A stretch of DNA of 64,000 nt from Asanoa ferruginea (lineage in GTDB: Bacteria > Actinomycetota > Actinomycetes > Mycobacteriales > Micromonosporaceae): assembly GCF_003387075.1 (NCBI RefSeq), contig NZ_QUMQ01000001.1, forward strand, positions 8,556,001 to 8,620,000, read 5' to 3'. Shown in pieces: positions 34,687 through 45,370 of this stretch; the first letter of the stretch is position 1, and each line of letters opens with the position of its first letter. The translations under genes were made by a program, and so were the position numbers. Under the pieces are notes generated by a model. It ran no database searches. It worked only from the letters and a program-made list of their open reading frames with translations, and was not told the origin of the DNA.

Positions 34687-35457
34687 GTGTCCGGCGTGAC
34701 GCAACGGGTGGCGCTCGTGACCGGGGTGAGTCGGCGCATCGGCATCGGCGCGGCGGTCGCCCGGCGGCTGGCCGCCAGTGAGCATCGCCTGCTGTTGAGC
34801 GGGTTGCCCTCCTATGACGACGAGCAGCCCTATGGCGGCGATCCCGACGGCATCGCGGCGATCATGGCGGAGTTGGGCGCGGGACCGCATCACTACGCCC
34901 CCGCGGACCTGACCGACCCCGACGCGCCCGGCGCACTGGTCCAGGACGCGGTCGAGCGCTTCGGTCGGGTCGACACCCTGGTCGCCGTGCACACCTATTC
35001 GACCGGCAACACCTTCGGTGCACTCGACGCCGCGGAGATCGACCGGCACCTGGTCGTCAACATCCGCGCCACGATGTTGCTGGTCGAGGCGTTCGCGGCA
35101 GCACACGAGGCCGGCGCCGGGCGGGTGGTGCTGTTCTCCAGCGGTCAGCGGCTGGGTCCGATGATCGGCGAACTGCCCTACGCGGTCAGCAAGGCCGCCG
35201 TGGAAAGCCTGACCCAGCAACTCGGCACGACCCTGATGCGCCGCGGCATCACGATCAACTGCGTCAACCCGGGACCGACCGAGACCGGCTGGGCGTCGGC
35301 CGACACGCAGACCGCCGTCGCCGAGCTGTTCCCCGGCGGGCGCTGGGGCACCCCCGACGACGCGGCCCGCCTCGTCGCCTGGCTCTGCTCCCCCGACGCC
35401 GGCTGGGTCACCGGCCAGGTGATCGACTCCGAGGGCGGCTTCAACCGCTACGGCTGA
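34687..35457 (+). CDS. Short-chain dehydrogenase/reductase (SDR)
   Basis: A 256-residue classical SDR with a modified cofactor motif VTGVSRRIGIGAAVA, catalytic YAVSK and the NPGPTETGW segment; it closes with GQVIDSEGG. The usual catalytic serine segment is VVLFSSGQRLGPM. The start may be GTG 34687 or GTG 34696; neither has a strong ribosome binding site. Its stop codon lies in the first copy of a 39-bp tandem repeat shared with the convergent SDR gene. Confidence 0.85.
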   Translation: MSGVTQRVALVTGVSRRIGIGAAVARRLAASEHRLLLSGLPSYDDEQPYGGDPDGIAAIMAELGAGPHHYAPADLTDPDAPGALVQDAVERFGRVDTLVAVHTYSTGNTFGALDAAEIDRHLVVNIRATMLLVEAFAAAHEAGAGRVVLFSSGQRLGPMIGELPYAVSKAAVESLTQQLGTTLMRRGITINCVNPGPTETGWASADTQTAVAELFPGGRWGTPDDAARLVAWLCSPDAGWVTGQVIDSEGGFNRYG

Positions 35458-35576
35458 GGGCCCGTCAGCTCCCGTCGATGGCGGTGCCGCGGCTGAGGGC
35501 CCGTCAGCTCCCGTCGATGGCGGTGCCGCGGCTGAGGGCCCGTCAGCTCCCGTCGATGGCGGTGGCGCGGCTGAGG
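35451..35576. repeat. Three 39-bp tandem copies spanning the junction of two convergent SDR genes
   Basis: A 39-bp unit starting CGGCTGAGGGCCCGTCAG is present at 35451, 35490 and 35529, followed by a 9-base start of a fourth at 35568. The three copies are identical except one base in the last. Each holds TGA on the plus strand, TGA on the minus strand (TCA), and a small hairpin GCTGA-GGGCCCG-TCAGC. The first copy includes the plus-strand SDR stop, the third the end of the minus-strand SDR (ATAIDGS-stop). Confidence 0.95.
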
Positions 35577-36385
35577 TCCGCCCACTTCGCCAGCTCCGCG
35601 GTCTGTTCGGCCAGCACGGCACCGATCGATTCGACGGCGTCGGCGCCCAGGGCCAGGCGGAGCGGTGGATCCGGTGCGTCGAGGACGGCCAGGATCGCGC
35701 GGGCCGCCTTGGCCGGGTCGCCGGGTTGGCTGCCGTGGGTGCCCAGATATTCGCGGGTAGGGCCGACGGTGGCCGCGTAGGCCGGGTGTGGCTCGGAGAC
35801 GTAGGCGGCGTCCGGACCGAACAGGCCCGTGCGGAAAGAGCCCGGCTCGACGATCAGGAACCGCACCCCGAAGTCGACCTCCTGCCGCAACGCCTCGGTG
35901 AGACCTTCCAGCGCGAACTTCGTGGCCGAGTAGGCGCCGAAGCCGGGTCCGCTGTATTTCCCGCCCACGCTCGACATCTGCACCACCGTGCCCCCGCCGG
36001 CGTGGCGCATGTGCGGCAGCACCGCCCGGGTCAGCGCCGCCGGGCCGAAGAAGTGCAGCTCGAACAGGTAGCGCAACTCGTCGTCGGTGGTCTCCTCCAG
36101 CGCGCCCACCTGCGTACGGCCGGCGTTGTTGACCAGCACGTCGATCCGGCCGAACCGGTCGGCCACCTCGTCGACGACCGCCGCGCACCGGGTTGTGTCG
36201 GTGACGTCGAGCGCGACGGCGTGCACCCGGCCCGGGTGAGCGGCCGCGAGATCGTCGAGGCGGTCGGTGGTGCGGGCGGCACCCACCACGGTGTCGCCGC
36301 GAGCCGCCGCCTCCTCCGCGATCGCCCGGCCGAACCCGGAGGTCGCCCCGGTCACCAGCCAGACCCGCGTTGCATTGCCAGCCAT
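35543..36385 (-). CDS. Short-chain dehydrogenase/reductase (SDR)
   Basis: A 280-residue classical SDR: VTGATSGFGRAIA for NAD(P), DVLVNNAGRT, MSSVGGKYSG with the catalytic serine, and YSATKFALEG with Tyr and Lys. The C-terminal extension fits the retinol-dehydrogenase-like oxidoreductases common in actinobacteria. The ATG at 36385 has GGGGG at 6 bases; the upstream frame to 36457 is not needed. Its last codons lie in the 39-bp repeat. Confidence 0.87.
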   Translation of the reverse strand: MAGNATRVWLVTGATSGFGRAIAEEAAARGDTVVGAARTTDRLDDLAAAHPGRVHAVALDVTDTTRCAAVVDEVADRFGRIDVLVNNAGRTQVGALEETTDDELRYLFELHFFGPAALTRAVLPHMRHAGGGTVVQMSSVGGKYSGPGFGAYSATKFALEGLTEALRQEVDFGVRFLIVEPGSFRTGLFGPDAAYVSEPHPAYAATVGPTREYLGTHGSQPGDPAKAARAILAVLDAPDPPLRLALGADAVESIGAVLAEQTAELAKWADLSRATAIDGS

Positions 36386-36466
36386 CAGATCCCCCGATCC
36401 ATCAACACGCCACGACCCACCATCGCACCCACCGCCCGGCGACGGGCCAACATCCACACGGAGGTA

Positions 36467-36760
36467 GTCGCCGTCGGATCGGAGCGGTCAGCGCCGGACC
36501 GGCGCGAAGTCGCCGTCACCATTGCGGTCACCGCCGGAAACGACGAGGGGGCGTCGCCGTCAGATCGCCGCGGTCAGCACCGGGAACGGCGCAGGGGTCG
36601 CCGTCAGATCGGAGCGGTCAGCGCCGGACCGGCGCGAAGTCGCCGTCAGCACAGCGGTCACAGCCGGAAACGGCGCGGAGAAGTCGCCGTCAGATCGCGG
36701 CAGTCACCACCGGCGACCGGCGCAGCGCAGCCGCCGTCAGGTCGCGGCCGTCAGCGCTGG
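36467..36760. repeat. Seven degenerate 42-47 bp units derived from the 3' end of the AraC gene
   Basis: Units beginning GTCGCCGTCAG start at 36467, 36509, 36553, 36598, 36640, 36684 and 36730. The seventh is the real 3' end of the AraC gene including its stop (TCA at 36737-36739). Units 1 and 4 are nearly identical, as are 2 and 5, so a block of three was duplicated. Units 1 and 4 also carry a GCGCCGG-A-CCGGCGC palindrome. The array fills most of the gap between the AraC stop and the SDR start; the remaining part (36386-36466) shows no gene. Confidence 0.88.
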
Positions 36761-37554
36761 GCCAAGGGCGGGGACCCGGGCGGGGGTCGCGCCGGCGAAG
36801 GCGCGGAAGTCGCGGATCAGATGGGCCTGGTCGTAGTAGCCCGCGTCGGCCGCGACCGTGGCCCAGCCGACCGACGACGCCCGGGCGGCCTGGGCGTGGG
36901 CGCGCTCGAAGCGCACCAGCCGGGCCAGCACCTTGGGCGGCAGGCCTAGCTCCCGACGGAACATCGCCCCCAGATGGCGGCGGCTCCAACCGGTGGCCGC
37001 GGCCAAAGCCTCGACCGGGACGGCGCCGCCCGTCGTGCGCAGCTGACGCCAGGCGCCGGCCAGCCGCGGGTCTGGTGGTGGCGTCGCCGACAGGCGGGCG
37101 CCGAAGGCCTGGTCGAGGAGTGCGAACCGCTCGCCCCAGCCAGCCGCGGCGCCCAGCCGAGCGGGCAGGGCGCGCAGGTCGCGCAGCGCGGCGCCGTCGA
37201 GGTCGGAGAGGGCGACGACCCGGTTGGCGACCTCGCCGAACGGGCGGCCCAGGATGCGGGCGGCGACCAGCGGGTCGAGCATCACCTGGACGCCCTCGGC
37301 CTGGCCGGGTGCGGTGACCGTGTCGACGTAGGTGTCGGCCAGGCCCGCCGCGAAGGACGCGACCGAGGTCGCGCCGCCGGCCGGGCCGCGTGGGTCGTGC
37401 ACGTCGAGCGAGGCGCCCCAGCCGATCACCAGGACGCAGCGGGAGACCGCCACCTCGCGGCGGGCGAGCGGTGCCGTGGCCCGCTCGGCGTAGCCGACGT
37501 AGGGGCCGACGGCCCGTCGGAGCGCGGCACCTGGCGCTCCGACGGTGTAGGCGG

Positions 37555-37558
<4 letters not shown>
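36737..37558 (-). CDS. AraC-family transcriptional regulator
   Basis: A 273-residue regulator. The C-terminal double helix-turn-helix reads [25 protein letters not shown] then [28 protein letters not shown]. The N-terminal 180 residues resemble the DUF6597-type ligand domain of small AraC proteins. It starts in ATGA overlapping the uvrB stop (37555-37558), so it is translationally coupled to uvrB, an unusual partner. Its 3' end seeded the repeat array downstream. The ligand and targets are unknown. Confidence 0.88.
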
Positions 37559-39675
<2,117 letters not shown>

Positions 39676-39682
39676 GCCCATA

Positions 39683-39688
39683 AAACTA
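39683..39688 (-). promoter_or_regulatory. Candidate -10 element for leaderless uvrB transcript
   Basis: On the minus strand TAGTTT sits so that transcription would begin at or next to the ATG at 39675. No ribosome binding site precedes that ATG. A GGGAAC lies 17 bases upstream of TAGTTT; this could instead belong to an ECF-type promoter. Read from sequence only. Confidence 0.35.
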
Positions 39689-40016
39689 CGTCGGGGGTAC
39701 GACATGTTCCCACGCGCCAACTCCCCGTAGGTGATCGGCTTCAATATTGTCATTGTGTGGGATAGGTCACCGCGCTACCGTTTGAGCGTAGGCCGCTCGC
39801 GGCGGCCGACCGGGAGCAATGACCGGGCCTCCACACCGGCCGGTCATCCCCGGCGCTGTGGTTGCAGCCCCGGCACATCGTCGGCGTGCGCACCCGACGC
39901 GGTCGCGCGATGCGCAGACCGGCCGCCGCGAGCGCCCTGACCTCACCAGTCGCAAAGGGCGCTGCCAACACTCCCGATATACGTCACCTCTGCCACTTTC
40001 AGCCGTTCAACCACGC
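39689..40016. other. Intergenic region between uvrB and the tandem-domain protein gene
   Basis: About 330 bases without a convincing gene. Short frames on both strands (up to 73 codons) have no recognisable family. The AT-richer stretch around 39740-39765 (CAATATTGTCATTGTG) is the likely promoter area for the divergent genes. The inverted repeat GACCGGCC...GGCCGGTC near 39820-39846 could form a hairpin. Confidence 0.4.
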
Positions 40017-41753
40017 GTGACCCTTTCCCGTCGTCCAGCCGAACGGCGCCGCGTTGTCGCGTTGGTCGTGCTCTCCTGCCTCTCCCTCGGCTCGATCGCC
40101 GGCCTGGTCGGCGGCATGGTCTCCTGCGCACCGGAGAAGCAGGCCGTGCAGGCCCGGCCGCTGTCCGCGAGCGAGGCCAGCCGCCTCGGCGACATGCGGG
40201 TCACCAACTACCGCGACGAGCGCGCCGGCCTGCACGCCACCTGGGGCGACGGCGACGCCCAGGTCCGCGTCGCCGGCTGGGTCGACTGGAAGAAGGGGCT
40301 GTCCTACCTGCGGGTCGGTGGGCCCGGGGCCGGCGACATGCGGGGGCTGCTCCAGTCCGTACCCGGTGTGGTGGCGACCCGTTCCGCGACGCCCGGTGAA
40401 GCGGCCGAGGAGGCCAACCCCGCGCAGTCGACGGACGCCACCAAGCCGGCGCCGCCGGTGGCCGAGCCGCCCGCCACCCCGCCGGCCGACGGCTGGCAGG
40501 TCCGGACCTGGTCAGCGTCGGGCAAGACGGCCAAGCCACTGGACGCGTTCCTGTCGCTCGTGTTCGTCATGGCCAGCACCAAGCCCGACCCCGCGGACCT
40601 GCTGGCAAAGACCGAATCGCGGTGGATGGGCCAGGAACGCATCGGGGGTACGACGGTCGACGTGCTCCTCGGCCCGGCAGTGCCACCCCAGCCGTTCCCG
40701 ACCGCCACCCCGCCGGCCGCCAAGCCGAAGAAGTCCCAGCCGAGCTCCGCCGAGCCGAGCACGAACGGGTCGACCACCGACCAGCCGAACGGCGACGCGC
40801 CGAACGGCGGCCAGCCGACCGCCGCCGACCAGGCCACGGACGACACCACCCGCCAGCCGGAACGCGCGAAGGCCACCGAGAGCGCCGCTCCGGCGACGGC
40901 CACGGCGAGCCCGAGCCCGGCGCGCACCGCCCCGCCGACCGCCCTCAGCGAACTCGGCGGCACCGTTCGCTATTGGCTCGACAGCGGCGCCAAGCTCCGC
41001 CGCTTCGAGGCGCTGCTGCCGGGCAACCTGTCCGTACGCGCCGACCTCGACCGCGAGAACCGCCCCGACCTCACGGCCGTCGCCGCGTTCGGCGGTGCCC
41101 CGATCACGCCGCGCGCCCCGAGCAAGTCGGAGGCCGCCCTGCTGGCCAAGATGCGCCAGCGCAGCCTGGAGCGCGGCGGGGCCCGGCTCACCATCGCCGT
41201 CCCGACGGTGCCGACGGCCAACCTGCGCGGCGGCGGCTGGGTGGACTGGACCTCGACGGTGGCCTACCTGGCCGTTTCCGACACCGCGAAGCCGACCGAC
41301 GTGGCGTTCCTGCGGGCCAACGCGGCCGGCGTGGCCTATCAGACGAAGTCCGGTAAGGCGATGGACACCCCGCCGCTGCCGGCGCCGGACAACGGCTGGC
41401 AGTTCCAGGCCTGGGCCCAGCGCACCGACGCGCGCGGCAGCCTCGACATCGACCTGCTGCTCGGCGAGGCGCTCGCGTCGGCTGCCACCAGCAAGGACAG
41501 CGCGTCGTACTTCATCGATCACGCCTCTTTCCTGCGCAAGGACAAGATCGACGGGGCCGGCATGACCGTCTTCGAGATCGCCAAGCCGGCCGAGCAGGGC
41601 ATCATCGGCCGCGGCCAGGCCCGGATGCGCTACTGGCTGGACAAGACCGGCGCGGTCCGCCGGCTGGAGGCGCGCACCCGCTCCGGCACGTGGGCCCAGC
41701 TCGACCTGACCGACGACACCGTGCCGACCCTGCCCACCGCACCGCTCGGCTAG
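40017..41753 (+). CDS. Exported protein with two copies of an unrecognised domain
   Basis: A 578-residue protein from a GTG at 40017 (no clear ribosome binding site, so the start is uncertain). A hydrophobic segment (VVALVVLSCLSLGSIAGLVG) near the start is a signal anchor or signal peptide; a Cys follows, but the lipobox is poor. Two similar halves follow. Each contains a WVDW...YL block, a DGWQ(V/F) block and closes with RYWLD...(L/V)RR(F/L)EA, around 45-360 and 390-570. A Pro/Thr-rich linker and a Thr/Ala-rich low-complexity stretch separate parts. No known family was recognised. Confidence 0.72.
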   Translation: MTLSRRPAERRRVVALVVLSCLSLGSIAGLVGGMVSCAPEKQAVQARPLSASEASRLGDMRVTNYRDERAGLHATWGDGDAQVRVAGWVDWKKGLSYLRVGGPGAGDMRGLLQSVPGVVATRSATPGEAAEEANPAQSTDATKPAPPVAEPPATPPADGWQVRTWSASGKTAKPLDAFLSLVFVMASTKPDPADLLAKTESRWMGQERIGGTTVDVLLGPAVPPQPFPTATPPAAKPKKSQPSSAEPSTNGSTTDQPNGDAPNGGQPTAADQATDDTTRQPERAKATESAAPATATASPSPARTAPPTALSELGGTVRYWLDSGAKLRRFEALLPGNLSVRADLDRENRPDLTAVAAFGGAPITPRAPSKSEAALLAKMRQRSLERGGARLTIAVPTVPTANLRGGGWVDWTSTVAYLAVSDTAKPTDVAFLRANAAGVAYQTKSGKAMDTPPLPAPDNGWQFQAWAQRTDARGSLDIDLLLGEALASAATSKDSASYFIDHASFLRKDKIDGAGMTVFEIAKPAEQGIIGRGQARMRYWLDKTGAVRRLEARTRSGTWAQLDLTDDTVPTLPTAPLG

Positions 41754-41812
41754 CGGCCGCTACCGGGAAATCCTGGTGCGGTGCCGGCGGCACCGCTGGT
41801 TGACTGTCGGCC

Positions 41813-42562
41813 ATGGCTACCGGCGAAGGCATCGACGCCTACCTGCTCTGCGGCACACCGCGGACCGGGAGCACGCTGCTGTGCGGGCTGCTCCGCGACA
41901 CCGGGGTCGCCGGCCGGCCGGAGTCCTACTTCCGGGTGCCGGGCGAGGAGTTGTGGGTCGATCGCTGGCGCCTGCCCCACGACGAAACCGGATCGTTCGA
42001 CTACCGCGACTACGTCCGAGCGGCGATCGCGGAGGGCAGCACTCCCAACGGCATCTTCGCTGCCCGGGTGATGTGGGGAACGCTCGACGAGCTGGTCGCC
42101 AAGCTCGCCGCCGCGCACGGCTCGACACACACCGACCTCGACCTGCTCACCCGCGCCTTCGGCCGGCTCCGCTTCGTGCATTGCTGGCGTGACGACACGG
42201 TGGCGCAGGCCGTGTCCTGGGCGCGCGCCGAGCAGACCCAGTTCTGGCAGCACGACGACGTCGCCCTGCCCGACCGTGAGCCCCGCTTCGACTTCGCGCA
42301 GATCGACACCCTCGTCCGGACCATCCGCCAACACAACGACGCCTGGCGCACCTGGTTCACGACCTACGACATCCAGCCGCACAGCGTGCGCTATGAAGAC
42401 CTGACCACCGACATCGATGGCGTCACCAGCGGAATCATCGGCTTCCTCGGGCTCGATCTCCCGGCCGGGCACGCGTTCGTCCCGCGGCACCGCAGGCAGG
42501 CCGACCAGCTCAACCGCGACTGGGTCAGCCGCTACCACGCGCTCGCCGGCCAGCACCTCTAA
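41813..42562 (+). CDS. Stf0-type sulfotransferase
   Basis: A 249-residue sulfotransferase. The PAPS-binding loop CGTPRTGSTLLC (13-24) opens the protein, followed by GRPESYFR and RFVHCWRDDTVAQAVSW, which match the Stf0 family (trehalose 2-sulfotransferase of mycobacteria). It would move sulfate from PAPS to a sugar hydroxyl. The acceptor is unproven. Its stop lies in the 73-bp duplication shared with coaE. Confidence 0.85.
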   Translation: MATGEGIDAYLLCGTPRTGSTLLCGLLRDTGVAGRPESYFRVPGEELWVDRWRLPHDETGSFDYRDYVRAAIAEGSTPNGIFAARVMWGTLDELVAKLAAAHGSTHTDLDLLTRAFGRLRFVHCWRDDTVAQAVSWARAEQTQFWQHDDVALPDREPRFDFAQIDTLVRTIRQHNDAWRTWFTTYDIQPHSVRYEDLTTDIDGVTSGIIGFLGLDLPAGHAFVPRHRRQADQLNRDWVSRYHALAGQHL

Positions 42563-42684
42563 CCGACCAGCACGGCCACCTCGGCCGCCCGGCCCCGGTC
42601 GGCGCTACTAGGTGCTAGCCGGCCAGGACCGTTAACCGACCAGCACGCGCACCTCGGCCGGCCGCCCCGGGTCGGCGTTGGCAT
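42539..42684. repeat. 73-bp tandem duplication across the sulfotransferase/coaE junction
   Basis: Copy A begins around 42539 and copy B around 42612, with an offset of 73 bases measured at AACCGACCAGCAC (42561 and 42634). Copy A contains the end and stop of the sulfotransferase gene and a diverged copy of the coaE end (AEVAVLVG-stop on the minus strand). Copy B contains the real coaE end (AEVRVLVG-stop). Identity is roughly 80 percent, so it is older than the 39-bp array at 35.45 kb. Confidence 0.85.
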
Positions 42685-43549
42685 ACGTGCCGCCGGCCGA
42701 CGGCAGGAACCCGGCGGCACCCAGCGGCGACCGCAAATCGTCGACCTGCGAGGCCGACCCAGCCGTCAGCGACATGCCGATGACGTCCGGCGCGGCCGCG
42801 CCGACGATGGCGGTAGGCCCGACGTGCGCGATCGGGCGGTCGCCGACCCGGTGCCGGATCCGCGCCGCGAGCCGCTCGAACTGCGCCGGCCAGGCCGGGT
42901 CGTAAGCGACGACGTCGGGCGCCCAGGCAGCCGGTCGATCCTCGGCGAGGTTGCGCGCGAACGGCACCAGCCGGTCGGCCCAGAGGGCATCGGCGGCCGA
43001 GTCCAATGCCGACGGTGCGCCGCTGTTGTCGAGCACTACGTCGGCGGCCGCGCGGCGGGTGGCGTCGTCGATCTGGGCGGCGATCCGGGCCGACGCGTCG
43101 TCGGTGGTCATCCCCCGGTCGCGGACCAGCCGCTCGACCCGCACCGCGGGCGCGGCGTCGACCACCACGACCAGGTGGTAGGCCGCCGCTACCCCGCCCT
43201 CGACCAGCAGCGGGATGTCGTTGACGATGATCGCGCCCGCTGGTGCGGCGGACGCCAGGGCTGCGCTACGCCGCTGGATCAGCGGGTGCAGGATGCCTTC
43301 GAGCCGCTTGCGGGCGGCCGCGTCGCCGAACACGATCCGGCCGAGTGCGGGCCGGTCCAGCGCGCCGTCGTCGCGCAGCACCCCCGACCCGAAGGCGGCG
43401 ACCACCTCGGCCAGCCCGGGCGTGCCGGGCTCGACCACCTCACGCGCCAGCCGGTCGGAGTCGATCACCACCGCGCCGTTGGCGGCGAACCGCGCGGCCG
43501 CCGCGCTCTTGCCCGCCCCGATGCCGCCCGTCAGCCCCACTCGTAACAC
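42632..43549 (-). CDS. coaE: Dephospho-CoA kinase fused to a shortened GrpB-like domain
   Basis: A 305-residue enzyme making the last step of coenzyme A synthesis. The kinase part (1-200) has P-loop GGIGAGKS (8-15), VIDSDRLAREV and DIPLLVE. A GrpB/UPF0157-like domain follows from about 205 (AYDPAWPAQFERLA, HVGPTAIVG), as in M. tuberculosis CoaE, but it stops at ADPGRPAEVRVLVG, about 75 residues earlier than that 407-residue homologue. The end coincides with the 73-bp duplication. GTG start at 43549. It follows rpsA by 70 bases after a strong terminator. Confidence 0.92.
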   Translation of the reverse strand: MLRVGLTGGIGAGKSAAAARFAANGAVVIDSDRLAREVVEPGTPGLAEVVAAFGSGVLRDDGALDRPALGRIVFGDAAARKRLEGILHPLIQRRSAALASAAPAGAIIVNDIPLLVEGGVAAAYHLVVVVDAAPAVRVERLVRDRGMTTDDASARIAAQIDDATRRAAADVVLDNSGAPSALDSAADALWADRLVPFARNLAEDRPAAWAPDVVAYDPAWPAQFERLAARIRHRVGDRPIAHVGPTAIVGAAAPDVIGMSLTAGSASQVDDLRSPLGAAGFLPSAGGTYANADPGRPAEVRVLVG

Positions 43550-43570
43550 GCGCGCCAGGCTAACAAGCCG

Positions 43571-43602
43571 AACGGCCCCGCACCTTGCGGTGCGGGGCCG
43601 TT
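43571..43602 (-). terminator. Terminator behind rpsA
   Basis: A perfect 14-bp stem, AACGGCCCCGCACC / GGTGCGGGGCCGTT, with a 4-base loop lies 18 bases after the rpsA stop and 22 bases before the coaE GTG. Downstream on the minus strand there is only a weak T-rich run (TTGTT). It should limit rpsA read-through into coaE. Confidence 0.85.
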
Positions 43603-43619
43603 CGTTGGACGTGCCGTGC

Positions 43620-45113
43620 TTACTTGCCGGCCAGCTTCTCCCGAAGCGCGGCGAGCGCTTCGTCGGTCGCCAGCGTGCCGGCCGGCTCCTCGGCCGGACG
43701 GGTCGGCGTGGAGGACGAGGAGGAAGCCCCGCCACCACTCTGGCCCGCCGGCGCGGGCGGAGCCGCGGCGGCCTCGGCGTCGGCGGCGCGGGACGACACA
43801 ACCTGCTTGGTGTGCGCCTCCCACCGCTGGCGCGCCTCGGCGTATTGCGTCTCCCAGGTTTCGCGCTGCTTGTCGTAACCCTCGAGCCACTCACCCGTCT
43901 CCGGGTCGAAGCCCTCGGGGTAGATGTAGTTGCCCTCGTTGTCGTAGGTCGCGGCCATGCCGTAGAGGGTCGGGTCGAAGTGCTCTTCACCCTCGACGAA
44001 GCCCTCGTTGGCCTGCTTGAGCGACAGCGAGATCCGCCGGCGCTCGAGGTCGATGTCGATGACCTTGACCATGACGTCGGAACCGACCTGGACGACCTGC
44101 TCCGGGATCTCCACGTGGCGCTCGGCCAGCTCGGAGATGTGGACCAGGCCCTCGATGCCGTCGTCGACCCGCACGAACGCACCGAACGGAACCAGCTTCG
44201 TGACCTTGCCCGGCACGATCTGCTGGATCGCGTGGGTGCGGGCGAACTGGCGCCACGGGTCTTCCTGGGTCGCCTTGAGCGACAGGGACACCCGCTCGCG
44301 GTCGAGATCGACGTCGAGAACCTCGACCTCGACCTCCTGGCCGACCTCGACAACCTCGGACGGGTGGTCGATGTGCTTCCAGGAGAGCTCGGAGACGTGC
44401 ACCAGACCGTCGACGCCGCCCAGGTCGACGAACGCGCCGAAGTTGACGATCGACGAGACCACGCCCTTGCGGACCTGGCCCTTCTGGAGCTTGTTGAGGA
44501 ACTCGGTGCGCACCTCGGACTGGGTCTGCTCGAGCCAGGCCCGGCGCGACAGAACCACGTTGTTGCGGTTCTTGTCGAGCTCTATGATCTTGGCCTCGAG
44601 CTCACGGCCCACGTAGGGCTGAAGGTCACGGACCCGCCGCATCTCAACAAGGGAGGCGGGCAGGAAGCCCCGGAGACCGATGTCGAGAATCAGACCACCC
44701 TTGACCACCTCGATGACGGAGCCGCGGACGACGCCGTCTTCTTCCTTGATCTTCTCGATGGTGCCCCACGCCCGCTCGTATTGCGCGCGCTTCTTCGAGA
44801 GGATCAGGCGACCTTCCTTGTCCTCCTTCTGGAGGACCAGGGCCTCGATGTGGTCACCGACCGACACCACCTCGGCGGGGTCGACGTCGTGCTTGATCGA
44901 CAACTCACGAGAGGGGATGACCCCCTCGGTCTTGTAGCCGATGTCGAGCAGGACCTCGTCCCGATCGACCTTGACGACGGTGCCTTCGACAATGTCGCCG
45001 TCGTTGAAGTACTTGATGGTCTCATCGATCGCGGCGAGGAATGCCTCCTCGGAACCGAGGTCGTCGATGGTGACCTTGTTGGCGCTCGAGGTGGCCTCGA
45101 TGCTGCTCGTCAT
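43620..45113 (-). CDS. rpsA: 30S ribosomal protein S1
   Basis: A 497-residue S1 with four S1 RNA-binding domains (about 40-110, 125-195, 210-280, 295-370), each with the GxVxxIxxFGAFVD-type pattern, for example GVVSSIVNFGAFVDLGGVDGL. The C-terminal 110 residues are acidic then Ala/Pro/Ser-rich and unstructured, as in other actinobacterial S1 proteins. It helps mRNA bind the 30S subunit. The ATG at 45113 is chosen because the upstream frame to 45272 lacks family similarity; a leader of about 150 bases remains. Confidence 0.96.
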   Translation of the reverse strand: MTSSIEATSSANKVTIDDLGSEEAFLAAIDETIKYFNDGDIVEGTVVKVDRDEVLLDIGYKTEGVIPSRELSIKHDVDPAEVVSVGDHIEALVLQKEDKEGRLILSKKRAQYERAWGTIEKIKEEDGVVRGSVIEVVKGGLILDIGLRGFLPASLVEMRRVRDLQPYVGRELEAKIIELDKNRNNVVLSRRAWLEQTQSEVRTEFLNKLQKGQVRKGVVSSIVNFGAFVDLGGVDGLVHVSELSWKHIDHPSEVVEVGQEVEVEVLDVDLDRERVSLSLKATQEDPWRQFARTHAIQQIVPGKVTKLVPFGAFVRVDDGIEGLVHISELAERHVEIPEQVVQVGSDVMVKVIDIDLERRRISLSLKQANEGFVEGEEHFDPTLYGMAATYDNEGNYIYPEGFDPETGEWLEGYDKQRETWETQYAEARQRWEAHTKQVVSSRAADAEAAAAPPAPAGQSGGGASSSSSTPTRPAEEPAGTLATDEALAALREKLAGK

Positions 45114-45370
45114 GTGGGCGGTTGCTCCGGTCGGATGGTGTGTCACAGCTGCGATGCGGGTAGCTAATGACCTGTGTGCGCCCACGAATTGGTCGTCGGG
45201 CACACCGCAACGATCGCCCATGATCATTGATGGTGTCCGTTGACCGCGGACGCCTGCTCCCTGCCGAGGCACACAATCCGCGTGCGCATCGACTAGCTTA
45301 CCGTGCGCATTACCACAGCGTGCAAGCCCTCCCCAAGCCGCGCCGGGTTCGTACCGCGTGATGGGGTTAA

